Assembly: GCF_001468005.1 (NCBI RefSeq)
Contig: NZ_LNYY01000019.1
Location: 590,445 to 654,444, forward strand
DNA: 64,000 nucleotides
Reading direction: 5' to 3'
Origin: Legionella steelei
GTDB lineage: Bacteria; Pseudomonadota; Gammaproteobacteria; Legionellales; Legionellaceae
Shown here: one piece after another, positions 17,808 to 27,051 of the stretch
Position numbering within the stretch: the first letter of the stretch is position 1
Layout of the letters: each line of letters opens with the position of its first letter
Position numbers and translations under genes: made by a program
Notes under the pieces: model-generated
Told to the model about the DNA's origin: nothing
What the model saw: only the letters and a program-made list of their open reading frames with translations
Database searches by the model: none

Positions 17808-18209
17808 ATGACAAATCAGCAAATTGATTCATTCTTTCAGTCAAAAGCTTTTGCCGTGATTGGTGCTTCATCCAATCGTGAAAAATATGGAAATAAGGTT
17901 TTACGCTGTTATCAACAAAATGGCAAAAAAGTTTATCCTGTAAATCCTCAAGAAAAACTCATTGAAGGATTGTCTGTTATCGCCTTGGTAAGTGATTTAC
18001 CCAGAGAGGTAGAAAGCATTTCCATAATAACCCCGCCTGCTGTTACAGAAAAAATTGTTGAAGAAGCAATTCAAAAAGGCATTAAAAATATTTGGATGCA
18101 GCCAGGTGCAGAAAGTGATAAAGCCATTCAAAACTGCAAACAGCATAAAATTAATATCATAGCGGGTGGACCTTGTATTTTAGTGATACTGGGTTATAAA
18201 GAGCATTAA
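17808..18209 (+). CDS. CoA-binding domain protein (YccU-like)
   Basis: A 133-residue single-domain Rossmann protein. The start at 17808 is preferred: the frame is open upstream, but that part translates through the hairpin and lacks a start signal. AFAVIGASSNREKYGNK is the glycine-rich nucleotide loop of the CoA-binding family, followed by KVYPVNPQEKLIEGL, ISIITPPAVTEKIVEEA and IWMQPGAES, all standard in these proteins. The end (AGGPCILV) matches YccU-type proteins. It probably binds CoA or a related nucleotide; the cellular role is unknown. Confidence 0.85.
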   Translation: MTNQQIDSFFQSKAFAVIGASSNREKYGNKVLRCYQQNGKKVYPVNPQEKLIEGLSVIALVSDLPREVESISIITPPAVTEKIVEEAIQKGIKNIWMQPGAESDKAIQNCKQHKINIIAGGPCILVILGYKEH

Positions 18210-18313
18210 GATCTTTTTATCATTATCGAAACACTACAATTTATTTTTAGAGAAGAATAATATGCCTTTTGCCATATTATGGACGATTATTTGACCGTGC
18301 TTATGAGGAATTT

Positions 18314-19318
18314 ATGTACATGTGGTCTGAACTATTAATTACGCTGGTTCTTATTTTAATATCAGCGCAACTATTCTCTAATGCATTAGAATATTTTGGC
18401 GAACGAATAAACATTTCAACTGGTGTAACAGGCTCAATATTCGCTGCGATTTCTACTGCACTTCCAGAAACAACAGTACCACTTTTGGCACTCATTGCAG
18501 GAACCTCTAACCGACAAGTTAATGAAGAAATTAGTGTAGGGGCGATTTTAGGTGCTCCATTAATGTTATCAACCTTGTCAACTTTTATTATGGCATGTTC
18601 AGTTATTAAAAAACGTGGCATTAATGGTTACATAGCGCCAGAAATTACTGGATTTCAACGAGATCTGAATTTTTTCTTAGTTGCGTTTACACTGGCTGCA
18701 TTAGCGATGTTTCTTCCGTTAAAGCCCAACTATCTGCGTATTTTATTTAGTGTTCTACTTATTGCCCTTTATTTTATCTATTTAGTACTGACATTCAACG
18801 CATCTAAAGCTTTGGTCGAAAATGGACATGCTGTCATCACCAATGAGCCCTTATTCCTAGCTAGATTAGGCTTAAAAACCAGTCTTAAAACCATCCTAAT
18901 CCAATTAATGTTTGCCTTAATTCTATTAGTATGCAGTGCGAAAGGATTTATTCAAGGGGTACAAGGAGTGGCTGAAGCACTTGGTGTACCCGTTCTGCTT
19001 TTATCGTTACTCATTATCCCTATTGCAACTGAATTGCCAGAAAAAGTAAACAGCGTGATTTGGGTGCGCAAAAATCAAGATACTCTTGGCTTTGGTAATA
19101 TCACGGGTGCGATGGTTTTTCAGGGGACATTGTTACCCGCATTAGGGATTCTTTTAACACCTTGGCGGCCATCTAGAATAGTATTGACTGGCATCCTAGT
19201 TACATATCTTGCTACAGCATGGCTAAGATTTAGCATTTCAACTCATGGAATTAAAATTAGTACTTTGTTTTTAAATGGGATTTTATATGTAGCCTATCTC
19301 GTGATCGTGCTTTCATAA
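18314..19318 (+). CDS. Sodium/calcium exchanger-family membrane protein
   Basis: About 334 residues and nine or ten hydrophobic segments. Two related half-repeats carry the exchanger signature: STALPETTVPLLALIAG with SVGAILGAPLML, and IATELPEKVNSVIWV with GNITGAMVFQGTLLP. The acidic residue in each (PET, PEK) matches the cation-binding glutamates of the Ca2+/cation antiporter superfamily. A TTG at 18269 extends the frame, but GAGGA at 18305 supports ATG 18314 (or 18320). It likely exports Ca2+ or another cation in exchange for Na+ or H+. Confidence 0.85.
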   Translation: MYMWSELLITLVLILISAQLFSNALEYFGERINISTGVTGSIFAAISTALPETTVPLLALIAGTSNRQVNEEISVGAILGAPLMLSTLSTFIMACSVIKKRGINGYIAPEITGFQRDLNFFLVAFTLAALAMFLPLKPNYLRILFSVLLIALYFIYLVLTFNASKALVENGHAVITNEPLFLARLGLKTSLKTILIQLMFALILLVCSAKGFIQGVQGVAEALGVPVLLLSLLIIPIATELPEKVNSVIWVRKNQDTLGFGNITGAMVFQGTLLPALGILLTPWRPSRIVLTGILVTYLATAWLRFSISTHGIKISTLFLNGILYVAYLVIVLS

Positions 19319-19427
19319 TACCTATGCGCTATGAATCGGTTAGTCATAAAATTCTTATTTAATTTTCACAATGAATAAGTTATAAGCTCGTATAACGAGC
19401 AATAATAGCAAGCGGAGTGTATGCTTT

Positions 19428-20675
19428 ATGAAATATGATGTCGTTGTACTGGGAGGTGGAGTTGTAGGAGTATCGATCGCAACTCATTTGCAAATGCGGG
19501 GACGTTCTGTCGCATTAATCGATTTAAAATCACCAGGCAGCGAGACATCATTTGGTAACGCCGGATTGATTCAACGTGAAGGAGTATATCCATATGCCTT
19601 TCCTCGAGATATTGCTTCACTGATTAAGTATGCTTTGAACTATTCTCCAGATGTCCGATATCACCCCAAAGCGATACTCAAACTGGCACCTTTCTTATGG
19701 AAATACTGGATGAACTCCCATTCATTTCGCCATGCAAGGATCGCTCGTTCTTATGAAACCTTAATCCAACATTGTGTGAGTGAACATCACGCACTTGCAA
19801 ATGCCGCACAAGCTCGCCATTTATTGCGCCCAGGAGGGTGGATTAAAGTCTTTAGGACTTCTAAAAAACAAGATACTGAAATACAATTTGCTGAACAATG
19901 CAAAGCTGAATATGGTGTCCAATTTGAGCTCCTTGATTCATCTTCATTACATCAAATTGAACCTGATCTCGATCAATCATTGTTAAGTGCCCTTCGGTAT
20001 ACAGACTCAGAAACTGTCAGCGACCCTGGTGCGCTGGTAGCAGCCTACACAAAATACTTTGAGCATCTTGGCGGCCAGTTCTTTTTTGGGGATGCATTCA
20101 CGTTATCTAATCAATGGACCGTTAAAACAGAGCAGGGGCAGATCCAAGCTGATGATGCTGTGATTGCTTTAGGCCCCTGGTCAGATATTTTATGTTCTCG
20201 GCTAGGATACCGCTTTCCACTTGCAGTGAAACGGGGATATCACATGCATTATGGTGTAAGGCAAAATGTACATCTTTTTCATCCAATACTTGATATTGAA
20301 AACGGTTTTTTACTAGCGCCCATGTCACGTGGAATTCGCCTCACTACAGGAGCTGAGTTTGCAAAGCGAGATTCAAAAAAGACCCCTGTGCAACTTGATT
20401 TAGTGGAGCCTATTGCACGTAAGCTTTTTCCGATTACTATGCGACTCGATGAGACTCCTTGGATGGGATGTAGACCATGCACTCCCGATATGCTTCCCAT
20501 TATTGGTCCCGCTCCTCGTCATAAGAGGCTTTGGTTTGCATTTGGACATGCACACCATGGTTTGACACTAGGACCAATTACAGGCCGTCTGCTTGCTGAA
20601 ATGATAACAGAAGGGGAGGTAATTGTTGATCCATTACCGTTTAGTGCAAACCGATTTATTGCACCCCAGTCTTAG
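19428..20675 (+). CDS. FAD-dependent D-amino-acid dehydrogenase-like oxidoreductase (DadA family)
   Basis: A 415-residue DAO-family flavoprotein. The N-terminus DVVVLGGGVVGVSIATHL is the Rossmann GxGxxG FAD loop, followed by LIDLKSPGSETSFGNAG, typical of DadA. The C-terminal WMGCRPCTPDMLPIIGP and AFGHAHHGLTLGP blocks are the second FAD contact region. It probably oxidises a D-amino acid or related secondary amine to a keto acid and feeds electrons to the respiratory chain. It stands alone with GGAG upstream. Substrate not determinable. Confidence 0.9.
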   Translation: MKYDVVVLGGGVVGVSIATHLQMRGRSVALIDLKSPGSETSFGNAGLIQREGVYPYAFPRDIASLIKYALNYSPDVRYHPKAILKLAPFLWKYWMNSHSFRHARIARSYETLIQHCVSEHHALANAAQARHLLRPGGWIKVFRTSKKQDTEIQFAEQCKAEYGVQFELLDSSSLHQIEPDLDQSLLSALRYTDSETVSDPGALVAAYTKYFEHLGGQFFFGDAFTLSNQWTVKTEQGQIQADDAVIALGPWSDILCSRLGYRFPLAVKRGYHMHYGVRQNVHLFHPILDIENGFLLAPMSRGIRLTTGAEFAKRDSKKTPVQLDLVEPIARKLFPITMRLDETPWMGCRPCTPDMLPIIGPAPRHKRLWFAFGHAHHGLTLGPITGRLLAEMITEGEVIVDPLPFSANRFIAPQS

Positions 20676-20814
20676 TTTTGCTAGTAGCTTACCGAGTTAA
20701 TTCCGTGCTGTGTACATGACTTCAATTGACTCATTGACAATTAAGTGTTAAAAATCATGAAGTTAAAGAAAAATATCCCTGCTACTTGCTCAACTTTTAA
20801 TTATGGATTAATTT

Positions 20815-22539
20815 ATGGTAAAACATTTAAGGAATATAATTACCGTCTCACTGCTAATGATTTGCCACAATGCTTTTTCCGGAAGTGGTTCATTTTTTAA
20901 TGTTTCTGCAACAGGAACAGCAGCCGCAGTACAGATGTCTCTATGTTTAAATGGAAAAGGGAAAACATCATCATGTCAAACTCATTCTGTTTCAGCCTTA
21001 ACATTAAACATACTTACGACAATACCTAACCATACCTATACGCATGCTGGGATTAAAATAAATACACCAGGGTATGCTCTTTCTAATTGTAGCTTACAAA
21101 AGAATGGATATTGTCTATTCTCTGTAAGCAACACAAAAACAGCAACTATTGTACTGACCCCACAAACTTGCCAAGCAAATGTCATTTCTTTTTCGCCAAC
21201 CGCTACAAGCGTGAATAATCCTGGTGGAAGCACACCAAGCACAGCACAGAAATTTGAAATCAAAATGACAATGTGTAATTCTCAGGGACAGCCACTGATT
21301 CCAAGCAAAAATAATCCAATCCATGTCGATGTTTATGGTGCACCAAAAGGAGTGATCCAGCCAACTTCAACTACTACTAGCACCGGCTCAGTTACTTTTA
21401 CCTATAATGGGAAGGCGTTTCCCAATAATATTTCGATCAATGCTTGGATTAGTGACAGCAGTAATAACGGTGCGGCCCTTGGCGTTACCCAGGTATTACA
21501 ACAAAATACACCACCTTGTTCCTATAGAAACACGAGTTATCAGGTACCCTTGGTACAAACTCTCCCATATCCCTTGCAAGTAATGGCGGATGTAGGTTAC
21601 AACACGTCATCATCAACGGCTACTCTTAATAAATTTACTATTGATACTGGTTCTTTGGGAGTAATTGTCCCTACTCATGAATTGCCAATCTCGAACGTCA
21701 TAGGTCCTGGAGCACCTGGAGTCAAATATTATGATAGTAGTGGAAATACTTATTCAGGTAATTACTACTTAGCTCCTGTCAGAGTGCAAACAAGCAACGG
21801 TATAGTGCAAACTATTCCAATAATAGTTCTTGGGATTGATAAAGCCTATTGCAGTGGCCCGACCACCAGATCTTGTTATTCAAACCCTCCTACAGCAGAT
21901 CTACATTATATGGGAGTTGGTTTTAACCGCAACAGCACTACTACTAATGATTTGTTTAATTCACCCACTGCAAATGCTTTTCTTCATTTAACCAATGCCG
22001 AAAATGGAACCAATCTAAGCCCGGGTTACTACCTCACCCCGAACGATACAACGACAGCGACTGGGCTCACACTAGGGATAACGAATAGCAATGGATATAA
22101 CGTTGTCAACTTATCTCCCAACCCTGCGGTACCAGGTGATTTTAACGCTCAAGCAGGTTGCTTCAGCTTTCCAAATTCTCCGCAGACTAATCAGTTCTGT
22201 GGTACTGCGCTTCTTGATGTGGGTATTGATTCGATGTTCATTGACTTACCCAAAGCCCAATGGCCTGCTGGTACCTACAATTCAAAAGATGAAGTACCTG
22301 CAGGAATTAGCATGTCTATTTTAATGGGATCTTTAAGCACACCTGCGATGCAATACAGCTTTAACACCGTTAATGGAACCTTACCGCCAATGGATAGTCC
22401 GACTCCTACTTTAGTTCAATGGATTGACAGCACCGCAACCGGTCAGGTTTTTGTAAATACTGGTCGTCGCCCATTATATTTTTACGACTATTTTTATAAT
22501 GGCCAATGTGGACAAGTAGGGTTTAAGCCGTTACAGTAG
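20815..22539 (+). CDS. Secreted protein with pepsin-like aspartic-protease motifs (DUF3443-like)
   Basis: A 574-residue exported protein with a signal peptide (MVKHLRNIITVSLLMICHNAFSG). Residues about 25-235 are a Ser/Thr/Asn-rich, beta-rich region with Cys pairs. The C-terminal half carries KFTIDTGSLGVIVP near residue 280 and TALLDVGIDSMFIDLP near 470. Both look like the two catalytic DTG loops of pepsin-fold proteases (hydrophobic-hydrophobic-D-x-G); the second has DVG. DUF3443 proteins share a VDTGS...DSGS pattern, so the protein may belong there. No protease activity is proven. The stop overlaps an open frame leading to the GNAT gene, so the two could be co-transcribed. Confidence 0.7.
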   Translation: MVKHLRNIITVSLLMICHNAFSGSGSFFNVSATGTAAAVQMSLCLNGKGKTSSCQTHSVSALTLNILTTIPNHTYTHAGIKINTPGYALSNCSLQKNGYCLFSVSNTKTATIVLTPQTCQANVISFSPTATSVNNPGGSTPSTAQKFEIKMTMCNSQGQPLIPSKNNPIHVDVYGAPKGVIQPTSTTTSTGSVTFTYNGKAFPNNISINAWISDSSNNGAALGVTQVLQQNTPPCSYRNTSYQVPLVQTLPYPLQVMADVGYNTSSSTATLNKFTIDTGSLGVIVPTHELPISNVIGPGAPGVKYYDSSGNTYSGNYYLAPVRVQTSNGIVQTIPIIVLGIDKAYCSGPTTRSCYSNPPTADLHYMGVGFNRNSTTTNDLFNSPTANAFLHLTNAENGTNLSPGYYLTPNDTTTATGLTLGITNSNGYNVVNLSPNPAVPGDFNAQAGCFSFPNSPQTNQFCGTALLDVGIDSMFIDLPKAQWPAGTYNSKDEVPAGISMSILMGSLSTPAMQYSFNTVNGTLPPMDSPTPTLVQWIDSTATGQVFVNTGRRPLYFYDYFYNGQCGQVGFKPLQ

Positions 22540-22580
22540 TGCTTAGCCAAGGGATTTACCACATTTTGGCAGGAGATAGA

Positions 22581-23012
22581 ATGAATGATTCAGTTAAAAT
22601 CATTACTGATTTTAAAGAAAATGATGGTATTTCTAAAATCATTTATGACAATTTAAAAAAATTTAATGAGTCAATTATTGGCACCTATGAAGCAAAACCT
22701 TTTATCATCCACGCGCAAAATAATGCATCAGAGGTTCTTGGTGGCATTAAGGGCGATGTATTTGGTACTTTATGCAGAGTGTTTACTGTCTGGATCCATG
22801 AGAAATATCGTCGTAAGGGATTAGGACGCGATTTATTTAAACAATTAGATGTGTTTGCAAAAGAAAATAAGTGCACAATGATTCAACTAGATACTGCAGA
22901 GTTCCAAGCAAGAGGATTCTATGAAAAACTTGGTTATCAGGTTATCGCCACATTACCCGATAATTTTATGGGCTATACAAGTTATATATTGAGAAAAAAC
23001 TTGCTTGATTGA
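22581..23012 (+). CDS. GNAT-family N-acetyltransferase
   Basis: 143 residues. The start at 22581 is chosen for AGGAG five bases upstream; the longer frame from 22539 has no such site. FTVWIHEKYRRKGLGRDLF contains the acetyl-CoA-binding R/Q-x-x-G-x-G/A loop (RRKGLG), and ARGFYEKLGYQVIATL is the classic GNAT end motif. It acetylates an unknown amine substrate. It is a short distance downstream of the pepsin-like gene. Confidence 0.9.
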   Translation: MNDSVKIITDFKENDGISKIIYDNLKKFNESIIGTYEAKPFIIHAQNNASEVLGGIKGDVFGTLCRVFTVWIHEKYRRKGLGRDLFKQLDVFAKENKCTMIQLDTAEFQARGFYEKLGYQVIATLPDNFMGYTSYILRKNLLD

Positions 23013-23058
23013 GCATATCAATGATGAACGGATTTTGTTATTAGGTGGTATAGAGATA

Positions 23059-23100
23059 ATGGGGCGACCAACCGATTTAAGGATTATCAAGGTTTCTTAA
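23059..23100 (+). pseudogene. IS-transposase N-terminal scrap
   Basis: ATG followed by codons for GRPTDL, then a stop after 13 codons. The same start, MERPTDLSNLTSSNF, occurs on the minus strand at 57204, and about 22 of 26 bases agree around it. This N-terminus resembles IS5/IS4-type transposases. Probably a scrap of insertion sequence. Confidence 0.35.
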
Positions 23101-23280
23101 TGGTCTTAATTTTCCCAATGCAGTCATTTTTTTTTGCATGCTGATAACTCATACATCAACCATTCAGAGCAATGAAATTTTCTGGGAATATTATACTTTG
23201 AAACAGACTCCGGTTTTACCAGACTTTCCACTTTTGCTTGGAGATTTCCTGAAAAGATTATAAAAAAATAAGGAAAATTA

Positions 23281-23793
23281 ATGCTTGGTTATTCATTTCT
23301 TGATCTATTGCAGGACATATATAGTTTATTTTGGTATCACAAAAACAAGCAATGGGCACGATATTTGTCACCTTTATTGCTATTTTGGGATAAGAATTAC
23401 TTTTTAGATTTTTCCGACTTACAGGAACTAGCAAAGGAGCGTAATTTAATTATTAGTCAAGGTGATTTTCATCAACTTAAACATCATTTTAATAAAAATG
23501 ATGGGCAAAATTTTTTAAATAATCAAGATTTAACATCTAGTTTAAATATTAAAAAAATTAAAATACGCATCAAAGGCACGTGGCTATACTTATATATTGA
23601 TTCTAATAAAAAAGTACACGATTTTTATTTTAGCAATAATGATGATTTTGGTGCTGTTAAAGAGTTTTTCAGAAGTTCTCTAGCATCGAATGGTTTGCCT
23701 CATAAAATAAACTCTCATTTGGCCAAGAAAGAAAAAATGATAAGAAATAAATTTGATATTATAAAGAATAACTCTGATCTAGATATTTTTTAA
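23281..23793 (+). CDS. IS6-transposase-like protein, truncated or domesticated
   Basis: 170 residues, RBS AAGGAAAA. The segment around residues 97-135, KIRIKGTWLYLYIDSNKK then VHDFYFSN and AVKEFFRSSL, parallels the catalytic core of IS6-family DDE transposases (normally DETYIKVKGKW..LYRAVD...TIDFLLS). The aspartate that should precede the strand is absent (NIKKIKIRIKG), and the protein stops before the last catalytic residues. The N-terminus is not clearly that of IS6. So it is either a decayed transposase or a small protein built from one. It has a proper start and no internal stops, which slightly favours a maintained gene. Confidence 0.55.
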   Translation: MLGYSFLDLLQDIYSLFWYHKNKQWARYLSPLLLFWDKNYFLDFSDLQELAKERNLIISQGDFHQLKHHFNKNDGQNFLNNQDLTSSLNIKKIKIRIKGTWLYLYIDSNKKVHDFYFSNNDDFGAVKEFFRSSLASNGLPHKINSHLAKKEKMIRNKFDIIKNNSDLDIF

Positions 23794-23980
23794 AAGTAAA
23801 ATTATCTTAATCATCAAAAAATTAAAGGAATAACTTTAATATTGATTCTACCTTTTAATAGATACAAAGGAAAAATGGCATATCTGCTGCGGTTTTTACT
23901 CTTCTGATTGTACTCATTGTGATTGCATTGAAAAGTTGTTATCCCTATATGGGAAACAATAGCTGCAAGCTCCGTATTAA

Positions 23981-25108
23981 TTAATGCAACTGTTCAATTA
24001 TTATTTGATTTTTACCATTTTTTTTTGCTTGATATAGTGCTTTATCCGCAAGGCTAATCGCCGTTTCAATATTAGATGAAGAATCACAATGAATATTAAC
24101 AACTCCCATACTCAATGTAACTTGCTCTAAAATTAGCCGTCCATTTATATTGAAATGACTATGCGCTAAGTTTTCTTTAAAAAGCCGCTTAATTGTTTTG
24201 CACACAGAGATAGCTTCTTCAAGAGGTTGATTGGCAAGAATTGCAGCGAACTCGTCTCCTCCGAGTCGAAAAAGCGTATCATTAGCTCGTCGACAAACCT
24301 TGTTGAGCAAATCTCCGACGTCAATTAAAAATTGATCACCATAAGGATGGCCGAAATTATCATTAATTAATTTAAAGTTATCTATGTCCATCCAGATAAG
24401 ATTTAAAGGATATCTATTGCGCTTAGCACGCTCAAACTCATGTGGGAAGATCATTGCAAAATGTCTTCTGTTATATAAGCCAGTTAAAGGATCAGTGATA
24501 GACATAATTTGTAACTCATAAATCAATGCTTCTTTTTCTTGAGATAGTTGCAATGTTTTATCTGATAATTTTTTATTTATTTTTGCGAAAATAGTGAGCA
24601 TCACAACAAATATAAAAAACATGGTCGCCAAAATGGCTCTATCCATATTTAAAAGCATATAATTGTATATGATGACGGGTAAAAACATAGGGAATATATA
24701 GGCATAATAGGATGGTAAATAAACAGAAAGCGAGGCAATTGAGGCAGCGCTCATCCCACCAAGTGCTAATATAATAATGAATTCATAAAGCTCTGTTACA
24801 TAAGGTAAAGATATTAGGTAACAAGAGCCCCATACAATCGCCATGACTAGTGTAAGTAAAAAAAACGTAATTAAAATATATTTTTTTTTTACTTCATATA
24901 ATTTGTTTTTAATAATGTGGCAACAAAAAAAACATCTAATGAAACTAATTAATAGAATTCCGACATACCACACACTAACTAATAAGAAGGGGACCTGATG
25001 GTATATAATAATGGCGAGTAATGTGGACAAAATAATATTAAAGGGAATCGCCTTTTTAGAGCCCTCCAAAAGTTGTACTGTTCCCTCCTTGCTTAATTCA
25101 AAGATCAT
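23981..25108 (-). CDS. Membrane-bound diguanylate cyclase (GGDEF)
   Basis: 375 residues. Residues 1-185 form six or so hydrophobic segments in the inner membrane; the cytoplasmic GGDEF domain fills about 205-375. TDPLTGLYNRRHF opens it, FRLGGDEFAAIL is an intact active site, and RAND five residues ahead is a complete RxxD product-inhibition site. It should make c-di-GMP from two GTP. The C-terminal DKALYQAKKNGKNQI is standard. No EAL partner domain. It stands alone, divergent from the next gene. Confidence 0.93.
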   Translation of the reverse strand: MIFELSKEGTVQLLEGSKKAIPFNIILSTLLAIIIYHQVPFLLVSVWYVGILLISFIRCFFCCHIIKNKLYEVKKKYILITFFLLTLVMAIVWGSCYLISLPYVTELYEFIIILALGGMSAASIASLSVYLPSYYAYIFPMFLPVIIYNYMLLNMDRAILATMFFIFVVMLTIFAKINKKLSDKTLQLSQEKEALIYELQIMSITDPLTGLYNRRHFAMIFPHEFERAKRNRYPLNLIWMDIDNFKLINDNFGHPYGDQFLIDVGDLLNKVCRRANDTLFRLGGDEFAAILANQPLEEAISVCKTIKRLFKENLAHSHFNINGRLILEQVTLSMGVVNIHCDSSSNIETAISLADKALYQAKKNGKNQIIIEQLH

Positions 25109-25215
25109 TTTATTTCTCGTCCATAATCCTTATTTCTGTTTTAATATATTATAGCTACTGATGTTTGAGTATCAGCAAATAGTGGTAACTACTTAGAAAA
25201 TTAGGGATAGTAATT

Positions 25216-25920
25216 ATGTCAAAATATTCTCCAGCATGGCCTCATGGCGATATTATTAAAGCATTTGAAAATGTCTATGTTGTGCGTGGTTCAAACATAA
25301 CCTACTTTGCAGATACGCGGATTCAACACAGCAGGAATATGACCATTATCAATTCGAACGGTGATTTGACACTAATTAATACCGTACGTCTTAACGAGGA
25401 AGGGCTGCGAGCACTCGATATGTTAGGCTCAGTCAAACATGTTGTTAGCATCGGGGCATTTCATGGAAGGGATGATGCGTTTTATTTAGATAGATATCAA
25501 GCTGAGTTTTGGACTGTTCATCCTGAAAAAAAAGCTTATATTACAAGATGCTTGCAAGACAATAATGCGTTACCAATAAAAAATAGCCATTTTTTTATGT
25601 TCAAAAATTCATCTCCTGCTGAAGGTTTCATATATATGAATAATCAGGAAGGCATAATTATCACCTGTGACAGTATAAAAAACTGGGTTGAAATCGACCA
25701 ATATTTTAGTGAAGATACGGCAAAAATGGCGATATCCCAAGGAGAAATCACAAAAGCAAGAATCTCGCCTATATGGCTTAATGCCACAGGAGTACATAAG
25801 GCTGATTTCGACTATTTGTTACATTTGCAATTCAAGCATCTTATTAGTGCGCATGGAGATGTTTTAAAAAATACAGCCTATGAGGATGTTAAAAATTCTG
25901 TGGAACAAATCAATAAATAG
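25216..25920 (+). CDS. Metallo-beta-lactamase-fold-like protein without the metal motif
   Basis: A 234-residue soluble protein with AGGGA upstream of the ATG. The order of elements suggests an MBL fold: NMTIINSNGDLTLINTVRL, then LDMLGSVKHVVSIGAFHGRDD where HxHxDH would be, a late ISAHGD, and long helices between. The usual metal-binding HxHxDH is reduced to FHGRDD, so catalysis is doubtful. Comparable degenerate MBL-like proteins occur as DUF4336. Function unknown. Confidence 0.6.
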   Translation: MSKYSPAWPHGDIIKAFENVYVVRGSNITYFADTRIQHSRNMTIINSNGDLTLINTVRLNEEGLRALDMLGSVKHVVSIGAFHGRDDAFYLDRYQAEFWTVHPEKKAYITRCLQDNNALPIKNSHFFMFKNSSPAEGFIYMNNQEGIIITCDSIKNWVEIDQYFSEDTAKMAISQGEITKARISPIWLNATGVHKADFDYLLHLQFKHLISAHGDVLKNTAYEDVKNSVEQINK

Positions 25921-25979
25921 CCTACGTACCACGAAACTGTCATGACATGTTGCGGGGAGGGGCGAAGTTGAATTGCTCA

Positions 25980-26969
25980 TTAGCTCATAGAAAAAGCTAT
26001 TTCAATCACATCATTTGGAGCAAACATAGATTTAAAATATTTTAAACTTTCAAGCCTGGACTGATCATTTTGGTCGCGTGAAAGCAAGTCTTGCCCATAC
26101 AATGCCATATCTTCGACAATTCGTTCATGCCTGTAATAAGACAAAATTGTTTGATTGATGTTTGTGCTACCATAACCCTCATAAAAATAGGAAATTTCAT
26201 GGGGTTTATTCCATACATTACCAACACCACCACCAATGAACATCAAATCACGCTCTTTGGGTGCTAATATAGGTTCATCCCAATCAATAATGTAAATAGA
26301 TTCTTTATCTACCAATACATTACCCGCATGTATATCAGAATGGCATAATACATACGTATCTACATCAGGTTTCATTTTTTTAGATAGTTCTTCTGTAGAA
26401 TCAACTAATCGGTAAATAGCGTCGATATTTTGTTTAAAAAAAGATTTAAAGTCAGCAGTAATTATATCATCTGCATGATTCAATTTAATTTGACTATAAA
26501 AAGACCTGACTATTTCACGCCATTTAGTTGAATACGTTTCTTGTCTTAATTGTTGTTGAATCGAGGCGGGAACTGATGTTTCGTGAATTTTCTTTAATAC
26601 TTTTCCAAGCTGTGTCCACTGTTTTTCTGTTAAATTTTGAGTGAAACCATTTGGTGCATGGATAAATGGGTACGCAATTATTTTATAATGATCTTCATGC
26701 TGGAATAATTTTGCTTCGGATGTCTGGATAGGAAAAATAATTTCTTCTATTCCAGCGTCATGCAAGAGGCTGATAATTGATAAATTAATCTCATTATGAT
26801 CGCCGAATTTTACTTTGACGAAATATGAATTGGATTCGGAGTCAGCCTTATATCCAAACGCACTCATATCTGCACCACCAAGGATGAGTTGTACTGCATG
26901 AATATTTATTCCGTAATGAACGTTTAAAAGTTCGATAAGTTGTTGCTCATGAATGGTCTTTTTTAGCAT
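25980..26969 (-). CDS. aph(9)-Ia-like: Spectinomycin phosphotransferase, APH(9)-Ia-like
   Basis: A 329-residue aminoglycoside phosphotransferase. It matches the remembered sequence of APH(9)-Ia, described from Legionella pneumophila (about 331 residues), along most of its length, for example IIAYPFIHAPNGFTQNL, WREIVRSFY, and LAPKERDLMFIGGG. Catalytic and Mg-binding residues are visible in CHSDIHAGNVLV (catalytic Asp) and YIIDWDEP. The enzyme phosphorylates a hydroxyl of spectinomycin with ATP. The moderate divergence from the L. pneumophila protein fits vertical descent within the genus rather than recent transfer. RBS weak. No resistance cassette or mobile element lies beside it. Confidence 0.92.
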   Translation of the reverse strand: MLKKTIHEQQLIELLNVHYGINIHAVQLILGGADMSAFGYKADSESNSYFVKVKFGDHNEINLSIISLLHDAGIEEIIFPIQTSEAKLFQHEDHYKIIAYPFIHAPNGFTQNLTEKQWTQLGKVLKKIHETSVPASIQQQLRQETYSTKWREIVRSFYSQIKLNHADDIITADFKSFFKQNIDAIYRLVDSTEELSKKMKPDVDTYVLCHSDIHAGNVLVDKESIYIIDWDEPILAPKERDLMFIGGGVGNVWNKPHEISYFYEGYGSTNINQTILSYYRHERIVEDMALYGQDLLSRDQNDQSRLESLKYFKSMFAPNDVIEIAFSMS

Positions 26970-27051
26970 AAGAGTTAAATTATTATTTGGAATTTAGCGT
27001 AATGGTAAAACAAATCATATGGCCAGGATACTTTAATACGCGTATAGATGC

